Of a DNA stretch of 35,000 bases, positions 1 through 9,784 are shown one piece after another (position 1 is the first letter of the stretch; each line of letters opens with the position of its first letter). The position numbers were made by a program, and so were the translations under genes. The notes beneath the pieces are model-generated. The model saw only the letters and a list, made by a program, of their open reading frames with translations. It made no database searches and was not told the origin of the DNA. Source of the stretch: Prorocentrum cordatum (taxonomy: Eukaryota; Sar; Dinophyceae; Prorocentrales; Prorocentraceae); NCBI GenBank assembly GCA_963575745.1, contig CAUYUJ010018312.1, positions 137,501-172,500 on the forward strand, read 5' to 3'.

Positions 1-235
1 GGGGGGGCGCAGGCCACGGCCGCCGCCCTCGGCCCAGACGGCGCCCCGGGAGGCCACGCGCGAGGGCGCGAACCGAAGCGAGGCGGCGCCACTCCAATAG
101 AGGCGTCGACGCCCCGCGGCGTGGGCGGCGGCGCGGAGGACGGGCGCCGAGCAGATCCACGACGACCTGCGTCCAGAGCGCGCCGAGCAGAGCGAGGGCA
201 CCGCGCCCGAGTCGCTCCGAGCGCCGCGCAGAGCT
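1..235. other. GC-rich sequence without recognised gene
   Basis: Very GC-rich DNA at the window edge. Long open frames exist here only because stop codons are rare in this composition. I see no domain, splice pattern or other sign of coding. Confidence 0.5.
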
Positions 236-280
236 GGGTTTGGGGTTTGGGGTTTGGGGTTTGGGGTTTGGGGTTTGGGG
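236..280 (+). repeat. TTTGGGG heptamer array (telomere-like, internal)
   Basis: Six perfect TTTGGGG units run from 239 to 280, preceded by GGG. The unit resembles telomeric repeats. The known dinoflagellate/plant-type telomere is TTTAGGG, so this is a G-for-A variant. It sits inside the sequence with GC-rich DNA on both sides, so it is an interstitial array rather than a chromosome end in this assembly. Confidence 0.9.
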
Positions 281-984
281 TCGAGGGTAGCTCGGCGATA
301 GGCCGGCGGCGGGCGCCCGGCAGTGGGCGTCGCGCGCAGGCGCGCGGAGCCCGCCGGGGGGAGGAGGCTGCGGGAGGCAGCCGGCGCGGCGGCGCGATGC
401 TGACGGGCCTGCCGCAGGCGCTGGCGGCGGCAGCGCCACACCTCCTCGCGGGGGCGCCCTGCACTGGCCCTCGGCCGGTCTGGCCGTGCCTCGCCTGCTC
501 GCGGGTCGCGGGGGCTCCCCGCGCGTCTGCCTGGGCGCGGGCTGCGTCGCCGCGCCGCCGGTGGTGGGTGCTCGGTATGCGCTCCTGTACAGGGGCGGTG
601 CCGCTTGGCCTGAAGCGGCCTGACGGGCAACGAAAGGACCCCTAATTAAGCCTGTGGGAGGGGACCAAGGTTAGGAGGGCCAAAGACATGAGGGATAGGG
701 GACCTTCACTGCAGATGTATCAAACCCAACCGCCCAGATGTGGTATCCCCCCTACTGTTGAGACGGGGGCCGAAGTGAGGCCACGTCTTCACCCTGTTAG
801 TGGGGTTCAAGGTTTTGTGTCTTCGATGACGGCCTGCGCCCCTGCCTGGGCCATGCTGGACCACCCCCTCGCGGGATCCCGTGCGCAGGTGGGCCGCAGA
901 TGGAGCCGCGTCCGCGGGCGCTGCATCAAGCTTGCGCTCTTCGCGACCGGGCTGGCCGCGATGGGGGTGGGCTCAAGGCGAAGC
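281..984. other. No gene recognised; short dispersed repeat at 651-722
   Basis: Non-coding as far as I can tell. Positions 651-722 (starting CCTGTGGGAG, ending GCAGATGTATC) resemble 27894-27963 in the same orientation. Shared blocks include CCTGTGGGAG, GGCCAAA, GGGGAT and CTGCAG. The rest is GC-rich with only composition-driven open frames. Confidence 0.4.
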
Positions 985-1125
985 CGGGACGAGGATAACT
1001 TCGGGCGAGGACACATCGGGGATCTCCGAGATCTGCCGGCTCTGGAGGACGTCTCGGGGGCCGCGGCCTCCTCGGAGCGTTCCGGAACGCTCCGAGGGCG
1101 CTCCGGAAGGCTCTGAAACGGACTG
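985..1125 (+). repeat. Palindromic dispersed repeat, copy A
   Basis: This stretch aligns to the reverse complement of 7128-7258. The shared order is GGATAACT, GGAGGA, GCCGCGGCC, then a palindrome centred on GAGCGTTCCGGAACGCTC, then GCGCTCCGGAA. This copy is diverged and its ends are unclear. Two copies in opposite orientation suggest a small mobile or hairpin element. Confidence 0.65.
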
Positions 1126-1398
1126 GTCCTCGCCCTGGCCCCGCCCAAGGGCCCCCCGCCCCGGCGGCACTCCTCCTCCCGGCGGGAGGCTCCGGAGCCG
1201 CGCAGGCCCTCGCCGCCCTCCCGCGGCCGGCGGCTGCACCGCTCGGGAGGCGGCGCCGCCGCTCGGAGTTCACGCGCGCCGAGGCGAGCAGCACGGGAGC
1301 AGCGCTCGCCTCGTCGCCGTGGGAGGCAGGGCGCAGCGCAGCAGGTGCCGAGGGCCTGGAGCAGGCGGTGGGAGGAGAGCAGTGGTCGTGTGGTGAGG

Positions 1399-1576
1399 GA
1401 GGTCGGGGGCGTCCAAGAGGTGGGCGTCCAAGAGGGAGGGGGGTACAAGTCATGGCTGGCGGCACGTGCGCGGCCCATGGGGGGCGGGCCGGGGACGTAT
1501 TGAAATCAGCCATGAATCCTGGGGAGATATCATGGCCCCCGCCATGATGCCCCCACCCCTAGTCATCACCCTCCTC
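1399..1576 (+). repeat. Dispersed repeat pair, copy 1
   Basis: This segment matches 15420-15606 in the same orientation. Shared blocks are GTCCAAGAGG, GGCGGCA.GTGCGCGGCCCA, GGGACGTA.TGAAAT and TATCATGGCCCCCGCCATGA, followed by CCTAGTCA. The block ATCATGGC/GCCATGAT is an 8-bp inverted repeat around four bases. Function unknown. Confidence 0.75.
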
Positions 1577-1841
1577 TTGGCCGCCCGAGAGAACGGGGTG
1601 GAAGGATGAAGAGCATGAGCAATAGCATCTGGACGCAATGAACGATCCCTTCGGCCGCCTACGGGCAAGCAGATCCACATGTATCCCAACCCTATGCTGC
1701 CCGCCCGACAGCTGCCTTCCTGGCGGTGGCGCAGGCCGCCAGAGAGCGCCGCTCCGGACGCGAGAGCTAGGCACCGTCGCGGCAGCAGGACGAGCCAGAG
1801 CTCGTCCGCGGCCCTTGAGGTTATCCACTGGAGCGCAAGAA

Positions 1842-2028
1842 TCGGCGGCGAGCCCGAGGGGAAATCAGATCTCAGAATGCTCGGAAGCCCCCCCGCCGTC
1901 TGAGCAAAGTCCTAAGCCTTCCCCGAAGACGCAGAAAACCTCTCAGAAGGCCAGGGGGGTTCTGAGAAGTCCCGCCGCCTTCTGAGAAGGCCTTCTCCTT
2001 CTCATTTCCATCCCTCGCTCGCCGCCGA
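1842..2028. mobile_element. Small inverted-repeat (MITE-like) element, copy 1
   Basis: The 187-bp element begins TCGGCGGCGAGC and ends with its exact reverse complement GCTCGCCGCCGA, giving 12-bp perfect terminal inverted repeats. It is flanked on both sides by AAGAA (1837-1841 and 2029-2033), a convincing 5-bp target-site duplication. The interior repeats CTTCTGAGAAG-type palindromes. It has no coding capacity, so it would depend on a transposase elsewhere. A related copy lies at 13929-14127. Confidence 0.8.
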
Positions 2029-2231
2029 AAGAACCCAGATAGAGAGTACCAGTGCGACGCGTGCGAGAAGCACACCTCGACTGGCAAGCGTGTCCACGAC
2101 TGCCGCAGGTGCGAGTGCTGCATGTGTGTGCAGTGCCACGCGGCCGCGCAGGAGATGTAGGGACGGCTGGGCGCGGTCCGAAAAATTTGGCTGGCGCCCC
2201 CGCGGGGGCCGTCGGCTGCTCCCACCCCTGG

Positions 2232-2658
2232 GGTGGGAGGAGGAGGAGGGGATGGAGGAGGAGGAGGAGGAGAAGGAGGAGGAGGAGGAGGCGGAGGAGG
2301 AGGGCGGAGGAGGCGGAGGGGGAGGAGGCGGAGGGGGAGGAGAAGGGGGAGGCGGAGGAGGAGGCGGAGGAGGCGGAGGAGGAGGAGGAGGAGGCGGAGG
2401 AGGGAGGAGGGAGGCAAAGGGGAGGAAGGGGGAGGGGAGAGGGGAGGGGGGAGGGGGAGGAGGAGGAGGAGGAGGAGGAGGAGGAGGAGGACGGAGGAGG
2501 AGGAGGAGGAGGAGGAGGAGGAGGAGGAGAGGAGGAGGAGGAGGAGGAGGAGGAGGGAGAGCAGGAGGAAGAGGAGGAGGAGGCGGAGGGGGAAGAGAAG
2601 CGGGAGGCGGAGGGGGAGGAGAAGGGGGAGGCGGAGGCGGAGGAGGGGGAGGAGGGCA
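2232..2658 (+). repeat. (GGA)n imperfect trinucleotide array
   Basis: About 430 bp of GGA/GGC/GAG-type triplets, nearly all purine on the plus strand. All frames stay open and give poly-Gly/Glu/Arg or poly-Pro/Ser strings, which I regard as spurious. Confidence 0.95.
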
Positions 2659-3207
2659 AGCTAGGTGCGCTCGCGTCATATCTGACATCCTACCCCTCCC
2701 TCCCATCCCTTACCATGGCGTAGATCCCCTCTCTACTCGCACAGTCGGATGTCGAGCAGGGCAATGATCCCGAAAGGGTACGCGATGCATTGTAGAGCAC
2801 GGCATGGCATGGCGTAGAAGAGCACCGCAAAGCGTAGTATCAACCTAGCATTGCATTGCATGCCGTGGCATGGTACGGGAAATGACGCCAGCGCTGCAGC
2901 GGGAGCACGAGTCGAAAAAGCGGAAGCGCGGAAATGAGGCCATCGCTGCAGCGGGAGCACGATTCGGAACGAGCGGAAGCACGGAAATGAGGCCAGCGCT
3001 GCAGCGGGAGCACGATTCGGAACGAGCGGGGCCCGAAAATGAGGCCGGCGCCTCAGCGAGAGCTGCATTTTGAAAAAAATGCAAGCGAAAACACAAATCC
3101 CGGGAATCCTGTGCGTAAAAAACATTACGCGGGGGGGGGGGTCGAACACTCCCAGCACGTCATCAGGGGAAGAGGGAGAGGAGTAGTATTCATGTTGAGT
3201 AATTGTG
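2659..3207 (-). repeat. Complex dispersed repeat, copy 1 (inverted relative to 31.2-32.1 kb)
   Basis: The reverse complement matches 31168-32070 block by block: a CACAATTAC..AATATGAATACTACT block, a 53-bp tandem array, a GCATGCCATGC-rich segment, then CTGCTCGACATCCGACTGTG, CTACGCCATGGTAAGGGATG and GACGCGAGCGCACCTA. Both copies abut purine/pyrimidine tracts and (ATC)n. The shared stretch includes a reading frame that ends LLDIRLCE before a stop in both copies, but I see no real protein domain. Confidence 0.8.
2881..3073 (+). repeat. 53-bp tandem repeat, about 3.7 units
   Basis: Units start at 2881, 2933, 2986 and 3038 (52, 53 and 52 bp, then a partial). Each has AATGAGGCCA.CGCTGCAGC, GGGAGCACGA and TCGGAACGAGCGG. 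Two diverged units occur in opposite orientation near 31310-31445. Confidence 0.9.
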
Positions 3208-3280
3208 GAGGGGGAGGAGATGGAGGAGGAGGAGGAGGAGGAGGGGGAGGAGGAGGAGGAGGAGGAGGAGGCGGAGGAGG
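3208..3280 (+). repeat. (GGA)n array
   Basis: About 70 bp of GGA triplets on the plus strand, directly beside the dispersed repeat at 2659-3207. Confidence 0.95.
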
Positions 3281-3429
3281 CCCCGGGCTCCGCGGGCCAG
3301 GCCCGCGGGCCTGTGAGGCAGCGGACGGCCTGCCACGTCCCCTGCTGGCCTCGGACAGCAGGGGTCATCGCTGGGCAGGGCGCCCGTCCTGGCGTCCTGG
3401 GGCCGCCGCCACTCGTCCATTGGCACCCG

Positions 3430-3530
3430 AGCATCCTCACCATCCTCATCAGCATCATCAGCATCAACATCATCATCGTCGTCATCATCATGATCCTCAT
3501 CACCATAATCACCATCACCATCACCATCAT

Positions 3531-3561
<31 letters not shown>

Positions 3562-3698
3562 AGCAGCATCACCATCATCGTCGTCATCATCATCATCATC
3601 ATCATCATCAGCATCGTCATCATCATGATCATCATCACCATCATCAACATCGCCATCATCACCATCACCATCACCATCACCATCACCATCCCCATCAC

Positions 3699-3745
<47 letters not shown>

Positions 3746-3883
3746 CCGTCGGCATCATCAGCATCAACAGCATCAGCATTATCATCATTATCAACACCAT
3801 CGTCATCATCAGTAGCATCAGCATCATCAGCGCCCTCAGTGTCAGCATAATCATCAGCAGCATCACAGTCGTCAGCGTCATCC

Positions 3884-3915
<32 letters not shown>

Positions 3916-4085
3916 ATCATCCTCGTCGTCGTCGCCGCCGTCGTCGTCATCGTTTTCGTCACCATCATCATCACAATCAGTATCATCACCCCCATCATCA
4001 CCATCACCAACAGCATCATCAACATCATCACCACCATCATCATCAGCAACAACATAAGCACAACCATCACCATTACCATCATCAA
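3430..4085 (+). repeat. Long (ATC)n imperfect microsatellite
   Basis: About 650 bp of ATC triplets with interspersed CAG, GTC, ACC and CAA variants. Open frames give poly-His, poly-Ile, poly-Ser, poly-Asp or poly-Met strings depending on the frame, and are not credible genes. Confidence 0.95.
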
Positions 4086-5896
4086 ACATACCCATCCTGG
4101 TATCAATTCTGCCAAAGCGGCGGAAGACGGTCAATCTGGAAACGAAGACCAGGTGCTCGCTTTGACAACTCGTTCTGCCCTGCTGCAGCCTTGTGCCGAA
4201 GCTGCGAGCGAGAGCCCAACATGAGGCACGGGACAAGCGCTCTCCTTGGAAACGCCGCGTCGCTGCCATCGCAGATCACCACCTCCACGTTGCTCGAGAG
4301 CACGGTGTGCACAGCATCGTAATTCGCCTTGCGGCAGAAAGTCACCGTGCAAAGATGTGGTGCGCTGGTGACGGGTTGGCGCTGCCCTGCCAACATCGAA
4401 TAGGATCCCCATCTTGGGCGCAGAGCCGACGCAGCCCGGCTGCACCATCGCTGATGCACAGGCAGGCGGCAGGGGAAGGCCGCACGCCCACCGCTCACTC
4501 GGGAGGCCGCTCGCCTTCCCGAGGAAACGAGTCGAGCTGGACTCGCAAAGCGTCTCCCGACAACCTACCGGACCCCCCCCCCCAACCCGAGGGTCGACGG
4601 TGGACCTTCGGCCCCACGCAGGCGCGACCCCGGGCAAGAGTGACCTCCGGTGCGCGGCTCCACGGGGGACGCGGGGTGGCCACACCTGGGCGCGCAGGCC
4701 GCTGCTGCCGCTTCTCCTTCGGCGATCGGGGGGCCCGCATCAAAGATCACTCGCTCTTACGTCCAGTCGAGACCTGTCCATGTCCAGCGGGGGACAACTC
4801 CAGAACGTCGAGGAATCCGTGCACTTCCTGATCCGACCTTCGGGAGGGTCCGGGGCCTTCGAGTTGGGTGGGGGTGGTTTGGTAAATGTCGAGCCTTTCA
4901 AAGATGAGACTGGTTGTGACGGAACACGGTAGCACACAGCCGTTGGGGTGCGTGCCCACGTGCCTTCACAAAAAAGTACGGGGCCATCGAAGCGTGCAGG
5001 TCGTCTCCTGTTTGGGTCTGCTGGTGCTCCGAAGGATCTGGAGCAGAGCGCGCCCAAACAAAAACGAACGCACAACGCGTCCCTCTGATCGTGCTACGCC
5101 TACAGCAGAAAACAACGAACAACACTTGAGACAAGACAAAGACATCTCGCAAGGAGCAAGCACCATCATACAGCTATGCTGACCGTCAAGGCCGAAAGCC
5201 CAAACACAAACAAATATGCTAGAGAGCTGTCTCGCGTTGTCGGCCCGGAATATTTTCGCGCGGCAGGCCATGCGCCGAGGCCCGCCAAATGCCTGCTGGG
5301 CAACCGACGGCTAACAATCCCCTCGGGATGCATGGGAGCAGGATCTGACAGCGGAAGGTAGTTTCGCGATTGTAGCGGTGAAAGGAAGTGATGATCATCA
5401 AAAGCAGACGGCAATGAAACGTGGCAATGTCTTGTGCTGCAGGGCTCATCCGTTCTGGAACCACCTCACAGCAATGAGCTCTTATGAATTCAACGCCGCA
5501 TTATGGATTCAATGAGCTCTTACCGATTCAGTGCACTGGGTGATCGTTGTGTGAAGCGCGGTTGGCGTGAACTGTCGCTCGGAAACTCCTATTTCTGAGC
5601 ATTGTCCATGGTTTCCATACCTGGAAGTGACCTGTCCACGGCACCCCGAATCCAAAATGTGCGCTTCAGCCTCAAAACGGCATTGACAAGTGGCAGTGGC
5701 ATATCCACGCAAATCCATGAACGAAAAAGATATTCAACTTCGAACCCACCGGCCGTTCCAAGCCGATTCTAGCTCCCAGCCAACTCACTTCCCAAGACAA
5801 GATTGAAGACTGTGTGCTTATCCGCGTTCTCTCCCGTCGCCTCCAATGCTGTCCGATACCGCCAACAATGCTGTCTGATACTACCAACCATGATGC
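4086..5896. other. No gene recognised; small repeats
   Basis: About 1.8 kb without a convincing exon. Positions 4663-4753 resemble 23552-23646; both contain TGGGCGCGCAGGCCGCTGCT and GGGGGCCC. A 14-bp block, CAATGAGCTCTTAT or a close variant, recurs near 5473 and 5509 with ATTCA after each. From about 4900 the sequence is less GC-rich, but I see no splice-consistent frame. Confidence 0.4.
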
Positions 5897-5945
5897 AGTG
5901 CGAGAGGGAGAGAGAGAGAGAGAGAGAGATACAGAGAAACACACA
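5897..5945 (+). repeat. (GA)n microsatellite
   Basis: A run of GA dinucleotides followed by ACACAGAGA-type variants. Confidence 0.9.
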
Positions 5946-7127
5946 GAGACAGAGATGGCGATACATTAAGTAACGCCAGCAACAAACATATCTCACGGAC
6001 GAGACACAGCTGAAACACTTGGAGTCCAGGGTCCGGAACTTCCTGAGTGGTGCACTTCCAAAGCAAGGATGAGCAGGGCGCGTTCCTGCATATTTAACCC
6101 TGTTGTCTGGCCCTACCAATCAAACTTGGCCTCTTGTCCCGAGGTGGCTACAGAAAGCCACGAGTAGAACAAGTAGGCTTGAACAAACTATGGGCCCTCA
6201 AAATCCAGCCCCCTCCCTCCCCCCTCGTGAGCCCCTGGCAAAACTGACTAAAGATGAGTGCAGTGTAGGGATTGCCACTGCCAAGCCTGCGTTAGGAAGG
6301 CGACCTTCTTGTTGCCGCCCTGGGGGCGAGGCACCATCGCTGAGATACCCATTGCTCCTCCCATCCCTCCTGCAACTCTGGTCTAGCGCACTCATCATCG
6401 CCACCCCACGGATATGCCCCCTCCACCCTCACCCTCCTCCATCCCCTCCCTACCGTGCTCCTGTTACCGTGAATACGCATCCTCCGCTCCTCACCCCCCT
6501 CGTCCTCCTCCGCCCTCCCTCTCGTCCCCGGCACCACTCCCTTGCAAGGGTGGAGTATCAAGCGACACAAACTCCTAGACTTGTTCTGTCCATCGCTGCC
6601 TCCTGCCCAGAAGAAGCCCGCGTGTCAGCTCTTCCTCCCCAATGAAAAACAAACTACGCCCTCTGAGATTCGCCGTATCCCGCAGCTTCCGCACAGCCCA
6701 TGCGCCGCCCATCGAGGTCAGAGAAGCGAAGGGACAGATCGCCTGCGCAGAGCGGAGGGGCAGGACCGAGTCAGGAGCCCCAGGGAATGCCAACGGCAGA
6801 GCTAGTGAAGCTTCGGGGACCGGCGGGGCACAGCCGAGAACAAGCACAACGGGCGGTCCTAGGCGTTCTATGGCCAAGAAAAAACACATTCCCAATCTCA
6901 AAATCGCGGCTCCACCGAGGACTCGAAAATCGGCCAAGGATTTCGGGGTATAGTCTGCGTTCGTCGTTGCCCTCTAAGCAAAGCCCGACCCCGAAATCTC
7001 CCCCCAAGAAATCTCGAAAAGCCTGCGCTCTGTTCTGGCCCTCGCACTTTCGGGATCGGGTGTCTCTTTTGAGCTGGCGATCCTAAGCTTAGTCGAGGAC
7101 TCATCGTCCAGCTTTAAAACAGGGCTA
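5946..7127. other. No gene recognised
   Basis: Mixed-composition DNA with a C-rich stretch at about 6190-6560. The block CGAAAATCGGCC...CCCGAAATCTCC at 6925-7015 is locally repetitive. No domain or splice-consistent coding frame is seen. Confidence 0.4.
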
Positions 7128-7258
7128 GGATCGGGATAAATCGCTCCAGAGCGTTCCGGAGCGCTCTCAGAGCGTTCCGGAACGCTCTGGAGCGGCCGCG
7201 GCGCCCAATACATCCTCCAAACCCGCCGATTCTCAGAGATTTCGAGTTATCCCGATCC
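7128..7258 (-). mobile_element. Palindromic inverted-repeat element, copy B
   Basis: The 131-bp element starts GGATCGGGATAA and ends TTATCCCGATCC, a perfect 12-bp terminal inverted repeat. It contains the perfect palindrome AGAGCGTTCCGGAACGCTCT at 7169-7188 and a near-duplicate just before it. Its reverse complement aligns with 985-1125. No target duplication is obvious and there is no coding capacity. Confidence 0.65.
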
Positions 7259-7448
7259 GATTTTGTCCCAATCTTCGCGTCGTTTTACTCCTCCTCGCCT
7301 GACCACCGCAGGACGTGCTGGTCGGGCGGGCCCGGCCGCTCGCTTCCAAGACTTCCCCCCCCGCTCTGGCCATCGCTCGGACGTCCATTCCCTGTGCTCT
7401 CTTCAGTTTCGTGCGTGGCTTCGTCGCCACACGATCAAGGATGCTCCT

Positions 7449-7605
7449 CCTAAGGGGCCCCAGGACACACACACACAAATAAACATAGATTCCCCATATA
7501 TTTTCCCATGTCTTCTGGGTTTCTGTCTTCCCCCCACTTCCCATATTTGCCCATATTTTCCGGGGAGTCGACGATTAATTGTGTCTGTGTGTTTCTTCCC
7601 CTCCT
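7449..7605 (+). repeat. AT-rich dispersed repeat, copy 1
   Basis: This segment matches 19727-19885 in the same orientation. Shared landmarks are CCCAGGACACACA or a variant, GATTCCCCATAT, TCTGGGTTT, CCCCCCACTTCCCATATTT, GTCGACGAT.AATTGTGTC and TGTGTGTTTCTT. It contains several CCCATATTTTCC-type subrepeats and is much more AT-rich than its surroundings. Confidence 0.8.
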
Positions 7606-7745
7606 GATCCTCGATGGTCCTCGCCGAAGGAAAAATGCACACGTCCGAACGATGCCCAGCGCTTCTGGCACCGCACCCACGCTTGGCGGGCGCACGACGC
7701 CTGCACGGGCGAGGGGGCGATCGTGGGCCAGGGGTGGCGCTCCCC

Positions 7746-8035
7746 CGAGGCGCCGCGCGCGCTCGTCGTCGGAAGCTTCCAGCCGCTACACGGACGGAGG
7801 AGGGGATCGGCGTGGCTCTCTCCTCGGCGCCGGGCGCATTCGTGTGACAGGGCTCCAACAGCTACATAGGTGGAGGGGGGGTAGTCTCAGCCAGCTTCAG
7901 CGCCGGATGCACTCGTGTTCCAAATGTCCAGGATCTATACGGGTGGAAGGCCGCTCAGGTTCAGCACGCGGCTCTCGCCTGAGCTCCGCACATATTTGTC
8001 TCAAAAGGCTCCAAGACTGCCACACATATTTGGTA
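7746..8035 (+). repeat. ~76-bp minisatellite family, locus 1 (about 4 diverged units)
   Basis: Diverged tandem units carry GGCTCTCGCCT, a GCGCCG..GCGCA block, TTCGTGT or TTTGTCTCAAA, GGCTCCAA and ACGG.GGA.GG. The same unit type recurs at 9785-10155, in inverted orientation at 16535-16830, and at 25440-25690, so this is a dispersed tandem-repeat family. Confidence 0.65.
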
Positions 8036-8263
8036 AGGAGGCCAATTTAGGACATTGGTTCTTAATATACCGCCATACACATTCGCCTGACAAGCGTCCA
8101 ACAATCATCCGCCACCGTGCCCATTGGCACGTTGAGGCGTGGAGGGATGTCAGGGGCTGCCTGGCAGGGTATCCTTTTGTGTTCGAATAAGTGGAAGCCC
8201 CTCTCTCTACCAACGGACTGCTGTAACTAAGCATCGCCCCTCCTTTCCGAGGCCACTTCCCCC

Positions 8264-8484
8264 GTGCCCACTCAAGGGTGGTGCATTTCTAACATGTCAG
8301 CGAATGCTTAAACCCCCGTTCCACGCGTGCCCACTCGATGATGGTGCACTTCCCGCATGGCAACTAATGCCTGAACCCCCATTCGATGTGCACCCGCTCG
8401 AAGATGGCGTACTTCCCGCATGGCTGCTCACTCCTAGACCTCTCATCCCACGCGCATCCGCTCGAGGACCGTGCACTTCCCGCA
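8264..8484 (+). repeat. 63-bp tandem repeat, about 3.5 units
   Basis: Units begin near 8264, 8327, 8388 and 8452. Each has a GTGCCCACTCGA-like start, GATGGTGCACTTCCCGCATG or a variant, and ACCCCC.TTC. Divergence between units is moderate. Confidence 0.85.
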
Positions 8485-9414
8485 GACCCTGGCCTTCAAG
8501 ACGGCGCGAGCGACCTCCAAGAGGGCCCAAACATGCTACAAAAGGACCCCGCACACGGCCCGCGCAGTTCCGCATTCTCGCCTTTGTTTCGGGGTGTTGC
8601 TAGCCCAAGAGGCCCCAACAAGACAGAGATGGCCTCAGGACTGTCCAAGAGAGAGTCCCAATACAGCGTCAAAGCGGCCCACCATCTTACCAATAGACCC
8701 ACGACTGCCGCATGGGAGCCAGCGATAGCCCCAAGACGGCATGTGAATCCCGTGAGAGCTGCTCAAGAAGTGCGTGCGGAAAGGTGCCCTCGCCATCTTC
8801 TTCCTCATCCTCAGCATCGTAACCCTGGCCCTCATAATCCTGCTCCGTTCCAGGACGGGCTCGCAGCAATCCTTAATGACACAGCCGAACAACACATATG
8901 ACGGTTTGGGTGTGCCTGTCCTTCCTCCTGCTCTCTCAGCAGCGTCACCATTTTCAGGGGGGTGGCTGTCTGGTGGCATTGCTTCCTACTGATTGGTGTA
9001 AAAGAAGTGTTCGCATTCTCGCATTGTCGGGCTTCCGTCAACTCAAGACGTCTCAAGTGGCCTCCAAGATGTTCCCAAAACGGCCATAGGGCCATAGAGG
9101 CCCCACAGAGTGTCAACTGATGACTCAAGAAGGCCGCACGATTGCCCCAAGCCAGCTAAGGAGATCCCTGAGAGAGGCCCAAGGCAGCCTTAGAAGGCTC
9201 TTGGAGAGCCCAAGACGTCGCCAAGACGACCCCACGACGGCCCCCAGACACCTCCCATACCGCCAAAAAAACCAAAAGCGGCCCAAGAGAGCCCCAAGCT
9301 GGCCGAAGACAGCCCCCTTACGGCCCAGGAAAGCCAAGGACCCAAGGAACCTCCAAAACTGCCCCCCGGGAGGCCAAGACAGCCTAAAACCAGCCCATAA
9401 TGAGTTCCTGACAG
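8485..9414. repeat. CCCAAGACGGCC-rich degenerate repetitive stretch
   Basis: Motifs of the form CCCAAGACGGCCC, GCCCCAAG and CCCAAGAGAGCCCCAAG recur every ~10-35 bp, densest at 9120-9390. The same style of sequence occurs at 28090-28340, 29210-29360 and 30500-30560. Open frames give Gly-Leu-Gly-Arg-like strings, which I take as non-coding. A short hydrophobic stretch at 8774-8850 is discussed among the rejected items. Confidence 0.55.
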
Positions 9415-9552
9415 CTTCCTCTTCCTGCTCCTCCTCCTCCTCCTCCTGCTCCTCCTCCTCCTCCGCATCTTCATCGCCATCATCCTTACCATCTTCATCA
9501 TCACCATCACCATCACCATCACCATCAGCATCAGCATCAGCATCAGCATCAG

Positions 9553-9632
<80 letters not shown>

Positions 9633-9655
9633 CCATCATCATCAGCAGCGACAAC
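9415..9655 (+). repeat. (TCC)n followed by (ATC)n
   Basis: TCC triplets from about 9418 to 9470 pass into ATC triplets with CATCAG variants up to about 9650. Confidence 0.95.
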
Positions 9656-9784
9656 ATAGCTCCCCAAGCCTGCAGATACGAGGTGTCACGCGTGACGGCC
9701 TCCCGCATTCCTCGAACATCCGCCACCGAAAATGCTGGGCTGGCAAGGCGGCGGGACTGGCCGCAGACAGCTGCGTACGGAGGA

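Noticed and set aside
2052-2767. Long open frames over the (GGA)n tract on both strands
   Set aside because: They encode only Gly/Glu/Arg or Pro/Ser/Leu strings explained by the trinucleotide array, and all frames are open at once.
3190-4269. Poly-Asp, poly-His and poly-Ile reading frames over (ATC)n
   Set aside because: Composition artefact of the microsatellite. The same happens at 9125-9667, 14525-15373, 25731-26603 and 32185-32853.
8774-8992. Short plus-strand frame with one hydrophobic helix (KGALAIFFLILSIVTLALII)
   Set aside because: It looks membrane-like but begins at a non-ATG codon just after a stop, and lies in CCCAAGACGG-type repetitive DNA. No partner exon or homologue is recognised. 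Kept only as a note.
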